Of a stretch of DNA of 33,594 nt, positions 1-9,500 are shown one piece after another. Each line of letters opens with the position of its first letter. The first letter of the stretch is position 1. Origin of the DNA: a virus; the IMG/VR virus record IMGVR_UViG_3300035670_000797, positions 1 through 33,594 of that record, one strand, 5' to 3'. The notes below the pieces were generated by a model that saw only the letters and a list, made by a program, of their open reading frames with translations, had not been told where the DNA came from and ran no database searches. The translations under genes were made by a program, and so were the position numbers.

Positions 1-56
1 TTCAAACTATCAAGTGAGAATTCTTTTTTACCTATTGCTTTCTTTGTTGTAGACAT
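1..56 (-). CDS. Truncated gene start, perhaps recombinase UvsX
   Basis: Only the first 18 codons are inside the window; the rest lies beyond the left edge. The visible N-terminus is MSTTKKAIGKKEFSLDSL, starting from an ATG ten bases after the gp32 stop codon with an A-rich leader (AAAAGAAT). It is therefore the next gene of the gp32 transcript. Basic, Ser/Thr/Lys-rich N-termini of this kind occur in phage RecA/UvsX proteins, and recombination genes often neighbour gp32 in T4-like phages, but 18 residues cannot prove that. The existence of the gene is likely; its identity is a guess. Confidence 0.45.
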   Translation of the reverse strand, partial: MSTTKKAIGKKEFSLDSL

Positions 57-66
57 ATTCTTTTAA

Positions 67-900
67 TTAAAATGGCATTTCATCATCATCTTCAGCTTCA
101 TCATCGATGACTGGGGATTTATATTTAGCACTCGTAGTACCAGTTTCTTTCTTCACTGTTTCTTCACCTTTGGCAACAAACTTTTCAAGTTTTTTATCCC
201 AAACAGGGTTTTCGCCATTAGCGATGATTTCAAGATACTCAACAGGGGAAGCTTTATAAATTTCTTTCCAAGACATAGTATCTTTTACCCAAACTTTTGC
301 TTTTTCTTTGTCGTTTGTTAACATTGAAGGGTCTTCGGCCATAATAGAAGTAACTTTTGTGTTGTTTTTATCTCCACGACCTAACATGAGAATAAGATCA
401 CGACCTTCACGACCGTCAGAAAGATTCCCTTTTTTAGTGAAAAGTGGAATCATTTTATCTAATTCACCTTCACCTTTGTAATTGTGACGGAAACGCCAAA
501 TTTTAACACCGTCTTCTTCTTTTGAGCGGTCAATTACACGAGTCAAGTAAAATTTAGAAGCTTTGTAGGTTTTGGCAATTTTTTTATCTTCTTCACTACC
601 TGTAGCTTTTAAAGCTTTTTCAACCTCACACAATGGACATGTGTCACCATCGTTGTGTTCTCTACAATAAAGTTTTCTCCATTGTCCGTTAACTTGCATT
701 ACGTGAAAATAACCTTCTTCAAATGGTGATGCACCATCTTTAGTTGGCATTAAACGAATGGTTACTTCACCACTCTTTTCCCCATCTTCCAAACGTGGAT
801 TAAAGTACTTAGAGAAATCTTTTTCCTCAAAGGATTTTCCACCCCCAGAGTTTTTGTTTTTTTCATACTGCGACATAATCGCATCTAACACATTACTCAT
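67..900 (-). CDS. 32: Single-stranded DNA-binding protein, gp32-like
   Basis: A 277-aa homologue of T4 gp32, which coats single-stranded DNA cooperatively at the replication fork and during recombination and repair. T4 gp32 is about 300 aa. Visible features are a basic N-terminal arm (residues 1-30), a core with a zinc-knuckle pattern C79-x2-H82-x5-C88-x2-C91, aromatic-rich core segments (YFHVMQVNGQWRKLY, KIWRFRHNYKG), and a strongly acidic C-terminal tail ending DDDEMPF. That tail resembles the protein-interaction tips of SSB proteins. T4 gp32 uses one His and three Cys for zinc in different spacing. The gene has its own leader downstream of a terminator and is followed by another replication-type gene start. 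Confidence in the family is high. Confidence 0.92.
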   Translation of the reverse strand: MSNVLDAIMSQYEKNKNSGGGKSFEEKDFSKYFNPRLEDGEKSGEVTIRLMPTKDGASPFEEGYFHVMQVNGQWRKLYCREHNDGDTCPLCEVEKALKATGSEEDKKIAKTYKASKFYLTRVIDRSKEEDGVKIWRFRHNYKGEGELDKMIPLFTKKGNLSDGREGRDLILMLGRGDKNNTKVTSIMAEDPSMLTNDKEKAKVWVKDTMSWKEIYKASPVEYLEIIANGENPVWDKKLEKFVAKGEETVKKETGTTSAKYKSPVIDDEAEDDDEMPF

Positions 901-937
901 TTGTTTTTGTTTTTAAATTGTTTAACATTTTATTCAT
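893..937 (-). CDS. Possible 14-codon upstream ORF overlapping gp32 start
   Basis: A tiny ORF (MNKMLNNLKTKTNE) begins in the gp32 leader and stops at a TAA inside the second and third codons of gp32, so the two frames overlap by eight bases. It could couple or throttle gp32 translation, or simply be a chance ORF in an A-rich leader. Nothing beyond the geometry supports its translation. Confidence 0.2.
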   Translation of the reverse strand: MNKMLNNLKTKTNE

Positions 938-956
938 ACGCAGTACAATCATTGTA
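901..956 (-). promoter_or_regulatory. gp32 leader: palindrome plus unstructured A-rich tract
   Basis: The minus-strand leader of gp32 has a perfect inverted repeat TACAAT-G-ATTGTA at 944-956, followed by about 30 bases made almost only of A, T and C right up to the ATG. T4 gp32 represses its own mRNA by binding cooperatively from an upstream folded element over an unstructured A/U-rich leader. The layout here is compatible with that, but the hairpin is short. Confidence 0.35.
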
Positions 957-1002
957 TACGTTAGGTTAATAATAATATTAAAACCTGTATTTGTAAATAG
1001 GC

Positions 1003-1033
1003 TAAAAAAAGAAACCCATCATTTCTGATGGGT
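1003..1033 (-). terminator. Intrinsic terminator upstream of gp32
   Basis: Perfect 8-bp stem ACCCATCA/TGATGGGT (1014-1021 with 1026-1033), loop of four, followed on the minus strand by TTTCTTTTTTT. It lies 29 bases past the stop of the acidic-protein gene and ends that transcription unit, so gp32 should have its own promoter. Confidence 0.85.
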
Positions 1034-1061
1034 CTGCCATAAAATACTATTTTATGAGTGG

Positions 1062-1850
1062 TTAAATTATTTTTTTCTTGTTTTTAGATTCAGGAACAAA
1101 AGATTTTTTAACATCTATTGAACTAAAATCTTTAGCTTCATTAGGGTCTAATTTCCAAACTTTAACTTCACCATCTGGACTTTGTGCATCAGGTGTTCCA
1201 CCATTAATTTCGTAATTAGATTTTAATTTTTCATCGTTCCAATAATCAGTAAGTTTAACATTAAAAGGGTATGAGTCTAAAGAACGTAATTCTAATTTTT
1301 CTTTTGGTTTTTGTGATTGAATGTCTTTCTTAATAATGTTTAATTCGTTAGCCACTGAATCTATTTTAGATAAAGTAGATTGTAATGCGTCAAATTTAGA
1401 CATTAAATCGGTAATCATATTTTTACCTTCTTCAGCAGCTTTAACTGCTTTTTCAGAATAACCTTTAGCGTCATCAGCTTTTTTAATAATATCGGTGACA
1501 TCGATTTCCTCAACATCATCACCTTCTTCTTCAATTTCATCTGCTGCACTAAATTCATCGGCTGTACCAAATTCATCCTCTTCTTTACCTTCTTCAACTT
1601 CAGTATCGTCACCAGTTTCTTCTTTACCTTCCTCACCACCAAAATCGAAATCTGGGTTATCCTCACCCTCTTCTGTTCCAGCATCTTCCTCATTTTCTTC
1701 ATTACCTTCAGCATAATCTGTATCATCGGCTAAATAAGTATGTCTTCTAACCTCATTTAAAGAAGAAGTTCCCTTAATAGGATCATAACCAAGAAGTTCT
1801 TTATGTCTTTTTAAAGACTCCTGTAATTCTTTTGATAAATTTTTTTCCAT
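1062..1850 (-). CDS. Acidic low-complexity protein, unknown function
   Basis: A 262-aa protein I do not recognise. After a charged helical N-terminus (MEKNLSKELQESLKRHKEL), residues about 45-125 are an extremely acidic Glu/Asp/Gly stretch with few hydrophobics, probably disordered. A helical, heptad-like section (about 125-180) follows, then a basic C-terminus ending SKNKKKII. I chose the ATG at 1850, one base past the preceding stop, over a GTG at 1871 that would add seven residues and overlap the upstream gene by 20 bases. It is the last gene before a strong terminator. A polyanionic segment plus coiled coil suits a scaffold, a DNA mimic or a protein chaperone, but none of these is shown. 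Confidence 0.75.
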   Translation of the reverse strand: MEKNLSKELQESLKRHKELLGYDPIKGTSSLNEVRRHTYLADDTDYAEGNEENEEDAGTEEGEDNPDFDFGGEEGKEETGDDTEVEEGKEEDEFGTADEFSAADEIEEEGDDVEEIDVTDIIKKADDAKGYSEKAVKAAEEGKNMITDLMSKFDALQSTLSKIDSVANELNIIKKDIQSQKPKEKLELRSLDSYPFNVKLTDYWNDEKLKSNYEINGGTPDAQSPDGEVKVWKLDPNEAKDFSSIDVKKSFVPESKNKKKII

Positions 1851-1851
1851 G

Positions 1852-2052
1852 TTATCTTTGTGTATATTCACTTAATAGCTGACGACCATCATTTGTAATG
1901 ATTTTCTTATTTTCTCTTTTAACAATTTCTTCAGGGTTGTTCATTAAACATTCTTCATCCTGACAATTATTTTGTTTTTGATTAGTTAAAAAAGAATCTA
2001 GTTTTGACTTAAGTTCTTTTTCAGATTTTTGTTTATTTCTATCTGTAATCAT
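1852..2052 (-). CDS. Small charged protein, unknown
   Basis: A 66-aa, very hydrophilic protein (MITDRNKQKSEKELKSK...). It has a Cys pair CQDEEC in the middle and a C-terminal block IVKRENKKIITNDGRQLL that looks conserved in style. No family can be assigned. In T4 the small late-transcription coactivator gene 33 lies close upstream of gp32, so a transcription-accessory role is conceivable from position only; no sequence match is claimed. It starts 12 bases after a late-promoter-like element and its stop lies one base from the next ATG, which suggests coupled translation. Confidence 0.7.
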   Translation of the reverse strand: MITDRNKQKSEKELKSKLDSFLTNQKQNNCQDEECLMNNPEEIVKRENKKIITNDGRQLLSEYTQR

Positions 2053-2064
2053 AAGCTTTTTTAT

Positions 2065-2074
2065 TTATAAATAT
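2065..2074 (-). promoter_or_regulatory. Late-promoter-like element (ATATTTATAA)
   Basis: The minus strand reads GATATTTATAAATAA and contains an exact T4 late consensus TATAAATA, inside the 12-bp palindrome TATTTATAAATA (2062-2073). It sits 12 bases before the ATG of the 66-aa gene and touches the 3' end of the 135-aa gene. Confidence 0.6.
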
Positions 2075-2481
2075 CAAGACTCCGATAAAAATATTCGTTC
2101 AATATTGTTTATCTCAAGATTATCACCCTTTAACATAATCACCTTATTTTTATAATTATCCCAATTAATTTTATAATCTTTATGATTAACATTCCCGGCT
2201 AAACCGCTTTCTTTTTCAATTAATTTATTTAAAGCATTAATTGTGAAAATTGTATCACCTTTTTTATGTATTTGAATTGTTTTTGGTAGTTCTTTTTTAA
2301 TATTAATTCTATTTTCGATATCAATTTGAATCTTATATGTTAAAAGATAATCGCCCGTATCAACTTTAAAGAAAAAAACTTGTTCTTTTTTAACATTAAA
2401 TTTTTTTCTAATTTTTTCTAGAAAGTTATCTAGATAATCAGCCTTCAGAAACGAGGCTAAGAGTAGTACTTTTTGTTGCAT
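2074..2481 (-). CDS. Unknown protein, 135 aa
   Basis: Unrecognised 135-aa protein, mixed alpha/beta in character: N-terminus MQQKVLLLASFLKADYLDNF, a Lys-rich middle, a KTIQIHKKGDTIFTINALN segment and a hydrophilic C-terminus. No membrane segment or metal site is visible. Its start overlaps the end of the upstream 205-aa gene by 44 bases in another frame. That is long for an overlap and suggests coupled translation or, less likely, a frameshifted fusion. No later Met in the N-terminal half offers an alternative start. Confidence 0.7.
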   Translation of the reverse strand: MQQKVLLLASFLKADYLDNFLEKIRKKFNVKKEQVFFFKVDTGDYLLTYKIQIDIENRINIKKELPKTIQIHKKGDTIFTINALNKLIEKESGLAGNVNHKDYKINWDNYKNKVIMLKGDNLEINNIERIFLSES

Positions 2482-3055
2482 CTTTATATATTAAGTATGG
2501 CAAATATTTTATATCTAAATATTTGAGTTCATTCTTAAAATTTTTTAACTCCCCCTCCGAAAAGTTTGTTATTTCTTTTAATGTACTCAAAATTATTCCC
2601 CTATCAAAACCTATGAAATCAAGTTGTTCTAAGTCAATAGAGTAAATAACAAAGTCATGGTATACATACACAACTTTATTTAAATATAAATATGCAAAAC
2701 CATTTGCAACATTTTTAATTTTAATAATTAATTCATCGATATTATTTATTTTATAGATGATTGGGTCTATATTAAAAAATTTTATTTTTTTGGTGTAGTC
2801 CTTATAGGATTTTTCTATAAATTTTTTTAAATCATTTTCAAAGATATTTCTTTTTTCTACTGAAGAAAAAGTCCAATAAACATTATCTTTTATTTTTTTT
2901 CTTAAAATTGATGCTTCAGGGTATAATGTTTTAGTTAATTCCCAACCAACTATTAAATTAGGTATTTCGTTATTTTTTACCTCTTCTAAAATATTAAAAT
3001 TGTTGGGTATTCCCGTAAAACTTTCTTTTGAAATTATATTGCCGACAACAATCAT
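2438..3055 (-). CDS. Unknown protein, 205 aa
   Basis: Unrecognised 205-aa protein, Lys/Ile/Asn-rich, with several hydrophobic beta-like strands (AYLYLNKVVYVYHDFVIYSI) and an N-terminal block IPNLIVGWELTKTLYPEA that looks like a structured core. It is the first gene of the left minus-strand cluster 205-135-66-262 aa and is transcribed divergently from the zinc-ribbon gene across only 33 bases. T4 places gene 59 (helicase loader, 217 aa) and gene 33 near gp32. The size fits gene 59 but I see no sequence likeness, so the function stays open. A minus-strand TATATTTA (3071-3078) could serve as its -7 box. Confidence 0.7.
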   Translation of the reverse strand: MIVVGNIISKESFTGIPNNFNILEEVKNNEIPNLIVGWELTKTLYPEASILRKKIKDNVYWTFSSVEKRNIFENDLKKFIEKSYKDYTKKIKFFNIDPIIYKINNIDELIIKIKNVANGFAYLYLNKVVYVYHDFVIYSIDLEQLDFIGFDRGIILSTLKEITNFSEGELKNFKNELKYLDIKYLPYLIYKDATKSTTLSLVSEG

Positions 3056-3059
3056 TTTT

Positions 3060-3067
3060 TATCTTTG
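3060..3067 (+). promoter_or_regulatory. Bacteroidetes-type -7 box
   Basis: TATCTTTG matches the Bacteroidetes housekeeping -7 consensus TAnnTTTG exactly. A TTG 18 bases upstream (3039-3041) is a possible -33 element. It lies 21 bases before the ATG of the zinc-ribbon gene and implies transcription by unmodified host polymerase. Confidence 0.6.
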
Positions 3068-3088
3068 TCTTAAATATAACAGATTAAG

Positions 3089-3547
3089 ATGAAAAAAGAA
3101 ACCGAATCAAACTTACTTACTTCTGAAACATTAAAAAGTTTTATTTTTGCTGGTACAGCTGTTTTTACTACTGTTAACGAAAAAACAGGTAATCGTTTTA
3201 CATTTCGTGTTCGTAAAGCTGGTTGGGGTACCTTGAATGTAAAGTCGGATATCTTTTATGTTTCTGTTTTAACAGGTTCGGATAATGAATCTTGTTATAC
3301 TTTTTTAGGTACTTTTTTTGGTGGTTCAAATCAATTATATCGTCACTCACCAAAAAGTAAAATTAGTTCTTCCGCTATTTCCAATAGGGTGATAGAATGG
3401 TTTTTTCAACATTATATTAAAAACCCCAATATTTACACAACGGTTAAAAATTACCATTCAGGTAAATGTGGTAAATGTGGTAGAAAACTGACCACCCCTG
3501 ATTCAATCAAAAGTGGTCTTGGTCCTCAGTGTGGAAATAGAGTTTAA
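3089..3547 (+). CDS. DUF6011-like zinc-ribbon protein
   Basis: A 152-aa protein whose C-terminus (residues about 125-152) carries CGKCGRKLTTPDSIKSGLGP followed by a final Cys. This is the signature of the DUF6011 family: a CxxCGRxLT knuckle, a Ser-Ile-Gly-Pro turn and one more Cys, probably a treble-clef or ribbon zinc site. The N-terminal 110 residues form an unknown beta-rich domain (FRVRKAGWGTLNVKSDIFYV). DUF6011 proteins are common in phages and plasmids and their function is unknown. The gene is alone on the plus strand with a host-like promoter, and its TAA overlaps the stop codon of the convergent hub gene in a shared TTAA. Confidence 0.8.
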   Translation: MKKETESNLLTSETLKSFIFAGTAVFTTVNEKTGNRFTFRVRKAGWGTLNVKSDIFYVSVLTGSDNESCYTFLGTFFGGSNQLYRHSPKSKISSSAISNRVIEWFFQHYIKNPNIYTTVKNYHSGKCGKCGRKLTTPDSIKSGLGPQCGNRV

Positions 3548-6500
3548 GTTATATTAAATAAATCAATAATTTTAGTCTCAGGTGTTATAGTTACACCATT
3601 ATAATTAAAAAATCCTGTAACAAAATTTAAATAATTATTATTTGATCTAGGACCAGTGGCGTAAGTAGCTAAATACTGATACAAATTTGGTTCATATAAA
3701 AATTTAACTCCTGGTACACATTTTTTTTGTTCTGAACTATAATCATTTGCTATAGTAATTTCTTTTCCAACAGAATTTCCGTAAAAAGCAGTTTTTCCTT
3801 TAGCATTTTTTACATCTTGAGGTGCTGAAGATAATTTATTTACAGAAGAATAGATGTATTTGGCTTGAGCCAAGGTACCATTTACTATATCACCTAGATT
3901 TGTGTTTTTACCACTATCAGTGTTACCAATATTACCTGGGTTTTTAGTGGTGTAAGCTCTGGCAGCTCGACTGTTGCCTTCTTTTGGGAAATAACCTTCT
4001 TGAATTGCCTGAGCAACCATCAATAACTTAATGCCTTTAGGTAATGATTTTATTGTACTGTTACTTTCAAATAATGGTGCGTATTCTTGCCAAAGATATT
4101 TTTGGTTTTTACGATCAATATCATTCCATTTTATACCACCTTTTATCCCAACACTTTTATCTTTTAAAACTGACGGTTTATATTGGTTAGGATCTGCAGG
4201 TCCTGAAGTTGGTGTACAACCCCCTCCTGTAACAGGTGAGTTATTCGAATTTCCCTGTCTAGCACCACCAGGTATGTAATGTTCGTAAATTGGATCTCCA
4301 ATTGGGACATTGGCCGGCTTACCGAATTCAGCGGTATTTAACAATGTATATGTAAATGATCTTACAGGTACACTATCACCTTCTTTTAATGTAGAACCGT
4401 TTGGTATAAAATTTTTGAGTTGGCCTAAAACCACTTTGGTTGTTGATGATCCTACTTGTGGGTTTTTAGCCTTTGTTAAAACGATATCTAAAAACTCCAT
4501 GTAGTCACCAGGTAATTTAAATACTTGACATCCGGCCGACCAATCATCAACTTCTTTTAAAGAACTAGTTTTAGTACCACTTGCGTGAATATTCATATTA
4601 GGTGTATCTAAAGTTAAAGATTTTATTCTTTTTTCGGCCCAAATGTCTTTATCATTATCCCTATAGATTAACATGGGTCTTTGGTTACTTAGAGCCGAAT
4701 ATTTACTTAAATGTATACCTGTTATATGAGAGCCTACATACTGACCTTCAGCTATAAATCCGGCACCTAACTTAGATTTAGCCTCAGTAGGGTCAGTATT
4801 GACAGTGTAAATTTGTCCACCCGTAACACCAGGGTCGGTAGTAATTTGCCAAACTTTAAATTGCCAATTATTTTTACAACTAGTGCAAGTAGGGTCTTTA
4901 TAGAAAACAGCTAAATAATCATCAAAAGAGTTTGGTGTCTGAACAAAATTTCTTATACCAACTATATTAACAACATATGGGTCGGTATATATTATATAAG
5001 GTTTATTAGGATCATAAACACCGTCTTTAATCAAAATATTTCTAGCATCTTTTAAAAATCTAGTACCACTTTCAGTATTAGGTCTTTTTTCAGAATAAAA
5101 AACTCCTTTATTTTTATTCATCACTGTTAATATCTCATCTAAGGTAGGTGGGGTTTTTACAGACTCTTCTTTAGTTATTATTTGTTCAAACTCTCCTGTT
5201 GAAAACACTTCTGTAGTAGTACCAACGCTAGTACCGTCACCGCCTTTAACCACTTCAGATAAAGGTCTTCCAGTAGTACTTGGTGTAACACCTTTAAAGG
5301 ATATATTCATCGCAACAGCCGCATCGGTAACAATAGGTACTGTTGCTCTTGGTTGTCTAACACCTTTGAATGTAGTTGTTGCGTGATTAGGTTTAATATT
5401 GTGTCTAACTTCCGTTATAATAAAAGCACCACTAAACATAGGTACACCTTGTAAATCAAAATAACTCATAGGTTGTATCATCATATTACCTAGAGATTCT
5501 ATAGTACATGTATAAGAACGAGTTAGATACATAGCATTTAGATTTTGACCCTTACTAGATTTATCATTACCACCTTGTTGTGTCAGTTTGTCAATAACTA
5601 ATAAAGACTCAGCTGTCTCACTAAATTCTGATTGATCTAATTGTATATTTTTAAAGTGGTTTTGATTTTCAGCCCCATATAAAACTCTAAAAGCAGTATA
5701 ACCTTCACTTTGATATGAAGGATCATTTGGGTTCGCTATTTCATCAGGTTTGTTAGGGTCTTGGAAGCTAAATCCGTCGTCTTCTATATTATCTAGAATT
5801 TCTTGATCTATGGGACAATTAACATTTGTTTTCATTTTTAATTGTCTAGATGACCCACCAACAAACATACATAAAAATAAAGGGCCACAACTAACGTCAT
5901 CTAAACTAAGGACAGGTCTAAACATATTTAAAACATCTTCATCTTTTACACCCTTAACCCCAAAATTAACATAGGTTGGTAGTGGAAAGAACATATACTC
6001 ATTTTCTGTTAATAAATCAGAAATATACTGATATAAACTAATTTTTTTATTATCCTTAAGTTCGTTTAATTTTGTAATATCTATCACTGCGATATCACCA
6101 ATATCACCCATAACTCTATTAACGTATTCAAAATGTGATGCTAATGTAGCCTTTGGTGTAGATCCTCTACCACCACAAGAACTTCCTGTTCCAGTTTCTC
6201 TAATATTAAAAAATAATTTCCCTGTACTTGATGCGGAAATCCATTTATCGGATAAAGATTTAAAGGTTCTATAAAGAGATAATTTAATATCATCATCATC
6301 TAATATTGTATCACCTAAACCAGAAATTTCTTCTTTACCTTGCTCTACTAAATCTTTTTTTCTATCTTCAATGGAAGCTCTGTAATTAGTATAAAAAGAA
6401 GTTAAATAAGTAGTTAATTGTTTTTCACTGACAACAAAACCTTCATTACCGTTTAAATTAAAATTGTTATTATTATTAGTATCCCCTATACCATACCAAA

Positions 6501-9500
6501 TTTTAGGTGTTGAATTTAAAATCCAATACTGGTCCGTCAAAAGTTTCATTAAGGTTTCGTTTTGATTGGGGGCTAGTAACCAATTATCTACAAGTAGTCC
6601 GTTAAATAAATTGTAAGCCGGGGTTTTATCACCGTTAAAATAAGAATATTTACTAGGTGATATGGTTCTAACTGAGGCTGAAGTATCAAAATTTATCGGA
6701 TCTATAATTTTTAACATATCATTCCATTCACTACTTATTGTCCAATCCTCAAATATTTTAACTATGTAGTTTTTAACATTGTCAGGTAAATACTGTATGA
6801 CCATACCTAAATTACCGTCTTCATATCTAGATCTAGTAGTATATTCACCATTTATATTGCCAGGTCCGTGTAAATACTGTGGGTTAGTAGTTGTTATTTC
6901 AGAAGTACCAACAGTACTTTCATCATAATTTTTACCGTCAATAGTGTTAGGCATCAAAGTAACATAATCTTGAAGTCCTATCCATTGGTCGGTTATTAAA
7001 ACAAAATTGGTACCGCCACCATCATCCCCATCATTAAAAACTTCTGGTGAAACATAAGGTATGTGGTGTGGTGCTATATAAATAAAAGGCCAAGAATAAT
7101 CTTTAGTTATATCTAACCTATTAGATCCACCACTATTTAGATTTGCCGTAGCTTTACCTAGTTCACCTAAACAGGTAGGACATTTTTCTTTTACAAAAGA
7201 AAAATATCTAAAACCTATAACATCATAATCACTGTCACCGCCAATATCATGTATAATTTGGCCGTATTCTCTATTTTGATAGTTTGACCCAAAAACAGAT
7301 TTGTTAATATTTTTATTATAATTGATGCGGTTTTGTCCACCATATACACCTTTTAAATAGGTATCCACATGGTTTCTGGTGTATACGGTTAAAACATCAT
7401 TATTAGTATCTTTACTGTCGTTAGTAGGCCATTTCCATCTTTTTCTTACGTTTACACTTTCAAAACTATTAAATCCTGGTTGTATTAAAGGATCATTACC
7501 TTCTGGTGTTTCACCATTACCACAATTATAACAATTTAAAGGTTTTTTCCATTTACTCCAACCACCAGTACCATCAGTATTTTTAGTATTAGGGTTATTA
7601 ACAAATTCACCCCATCGCCAAAGTTGGGATCCTAATGTTAATAACCATGCTTTAGGTACTTTTGATACCCCTGCAATAGAATTAAAAGCTTTTAATGACC
7701 ATATTAAGCTAGGATTACCGTCACTTTGGTTTTTAATACTGTAAAGACGGCCGTCATCGTCAATTATCCTTTTAATAAAAGGTGTTGATTTTAAAGAGTG
7801 TAAAAATAAATAGGCTAGGTTTTTATTTTGGGTTTCTGGGTTTAGAAGGTCAGCATTAGGTCTAGCCAACTTTCTAAAATTATTAACATTATCTAACCAT
7901 ATAGGTGTTGTTATTAACCCTGAATATAAATCATTAAGTTCTATTTCTGGAGCTTTTGTACCTTCAAATGCCGTTTCGGGAATAAATTTTTCTAAAAATT
8001 GGGTGTCATTAGGTACTTTCTCTGAGGTGATAGCATTAAAGCCAGTTATTTCTTTAACAAAATCGTTTTTAAATAAAGCAACACCATTAACTTCTTCATT
8101 AGCTACAACCCCTAATTCTTTATTCCAATAAGTTATTAAACCCATATTTGATACCACTTCTCCACCATAAGATTCTTTTGTTTGTTTAGTAAAATTACCA
8201 TCAGAATCTTCCCACCAACTAGACCAATTTATACTATTACTGGTTGTCAAAAAGGACATGATAAAAGTTGAGAACATTTGATTTTTTCTAAACTCAACAA
8301 TTTTTTGACCTTCAAAAACGGTTGTTAATTCTTTAGGGTATTTTTCATCATCTTGATTAAATGCTGAAGTTGCGAAATTAATATCGTTAATACTTTTCTT
8401 AAAAACTCTTGCCCAATTATCTAAAGATGCTTTTAATTTTTGGCCGGTGTTATTATTATCTGGAAAATTTATTTCTTGAAATCCTTGAACTGGTTGTCCA
8501 TTAGGTGCCTCAATAATCATAATTAAATTACTAGGGTCCATTTTGTGTGGATCAGAATAAATTTTAATATCACCATTATCCCTATCATTTTTTAAAATAA
8601 TAGAACCATCACCGTTTGGTTTGTATACATAAAAAGTGTCATCATCTTTAAAACCGTATGTATAGTTTATTTCAGTATTTGATTGGTCGTATGTTTTTGT
8701 TAATGTAACTTTTTTAAGTTGTGAACCTTTAAAAGTGGTTAAACTACCGTTTAATGTTAGTTGTTTTTCAACTTCTTGGATGAATGACTCTGGTGTCACC
8801 TCATTACAAATAGAAGATAATGTATTAAGGGTATCAACACTTGTTAATAAATTCCAAGAATCTATTTCTCCTGATCTTGCTGTAACGTTATCGTCACCAA
8901 TTTCCGCTTTTTGTAAAGGATTCCAATTGTCACCGACACCTATTTTAGGTATATAAAGAGCGTCATCAGTTAATCTAATTGGTTGGAAAAAGGTATGATC
9001 CAAAGTTATAAACATTCTTTCACCAATTATTTGGTATATTTCTTCTCTAGATGTTTTTTTGGTGTATTTAATTGGTGAATTTTTATACCACATTCTAGAT
9101 TCTAAAGGGTTTGTAGGTACATAGTTATCGTAACCTGGTTTACCTTCAGTTTTATCATCCAATATATCTAAAAAGTCTCTAGCTTCTAACATTGCTTTAA
9201 TAAAATCTTCAACAAATCTAACCTCCCACCAATTAGGAAAATCTCTTCCAGGAAAAACTTCTTTTTCGCCTTGTTTTGTTGAGTTTCCTTTAGTAGCAAC
9301 ATATGCCTTTTTAATATAAGTTGGCCAAGGATAAACTTTTTCTTCACCACTTATCACACTACTAGTAGAACCATTATTTTTTCTAAAGTTTTCAAGCTCT
9401 CCTTTATTGTCATCATGATATTTTTCAGCTTTCGCATAAACATCTAAAAGAACATCCATAAAGGCATCTGTGTTACATAAAATAACTGTAAAAATATTTC

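Noticed and set aside
1495-1716. Plus-strand Ser/Pro-rich ORF of 73 aa
   Set aside because: It is the antisense image of the Glu/Asp codon run in the acidic protein; Ser repeats arise from TTC/TCC complements. No promoter or leader is seen.
1851-1871. Upstream GTG start for the acidic protein
   Set aside because: It would add seven residues and overlap the preceding gene by 20 bases. The ATG at 1850 directly after the preceding stop is a better fit.
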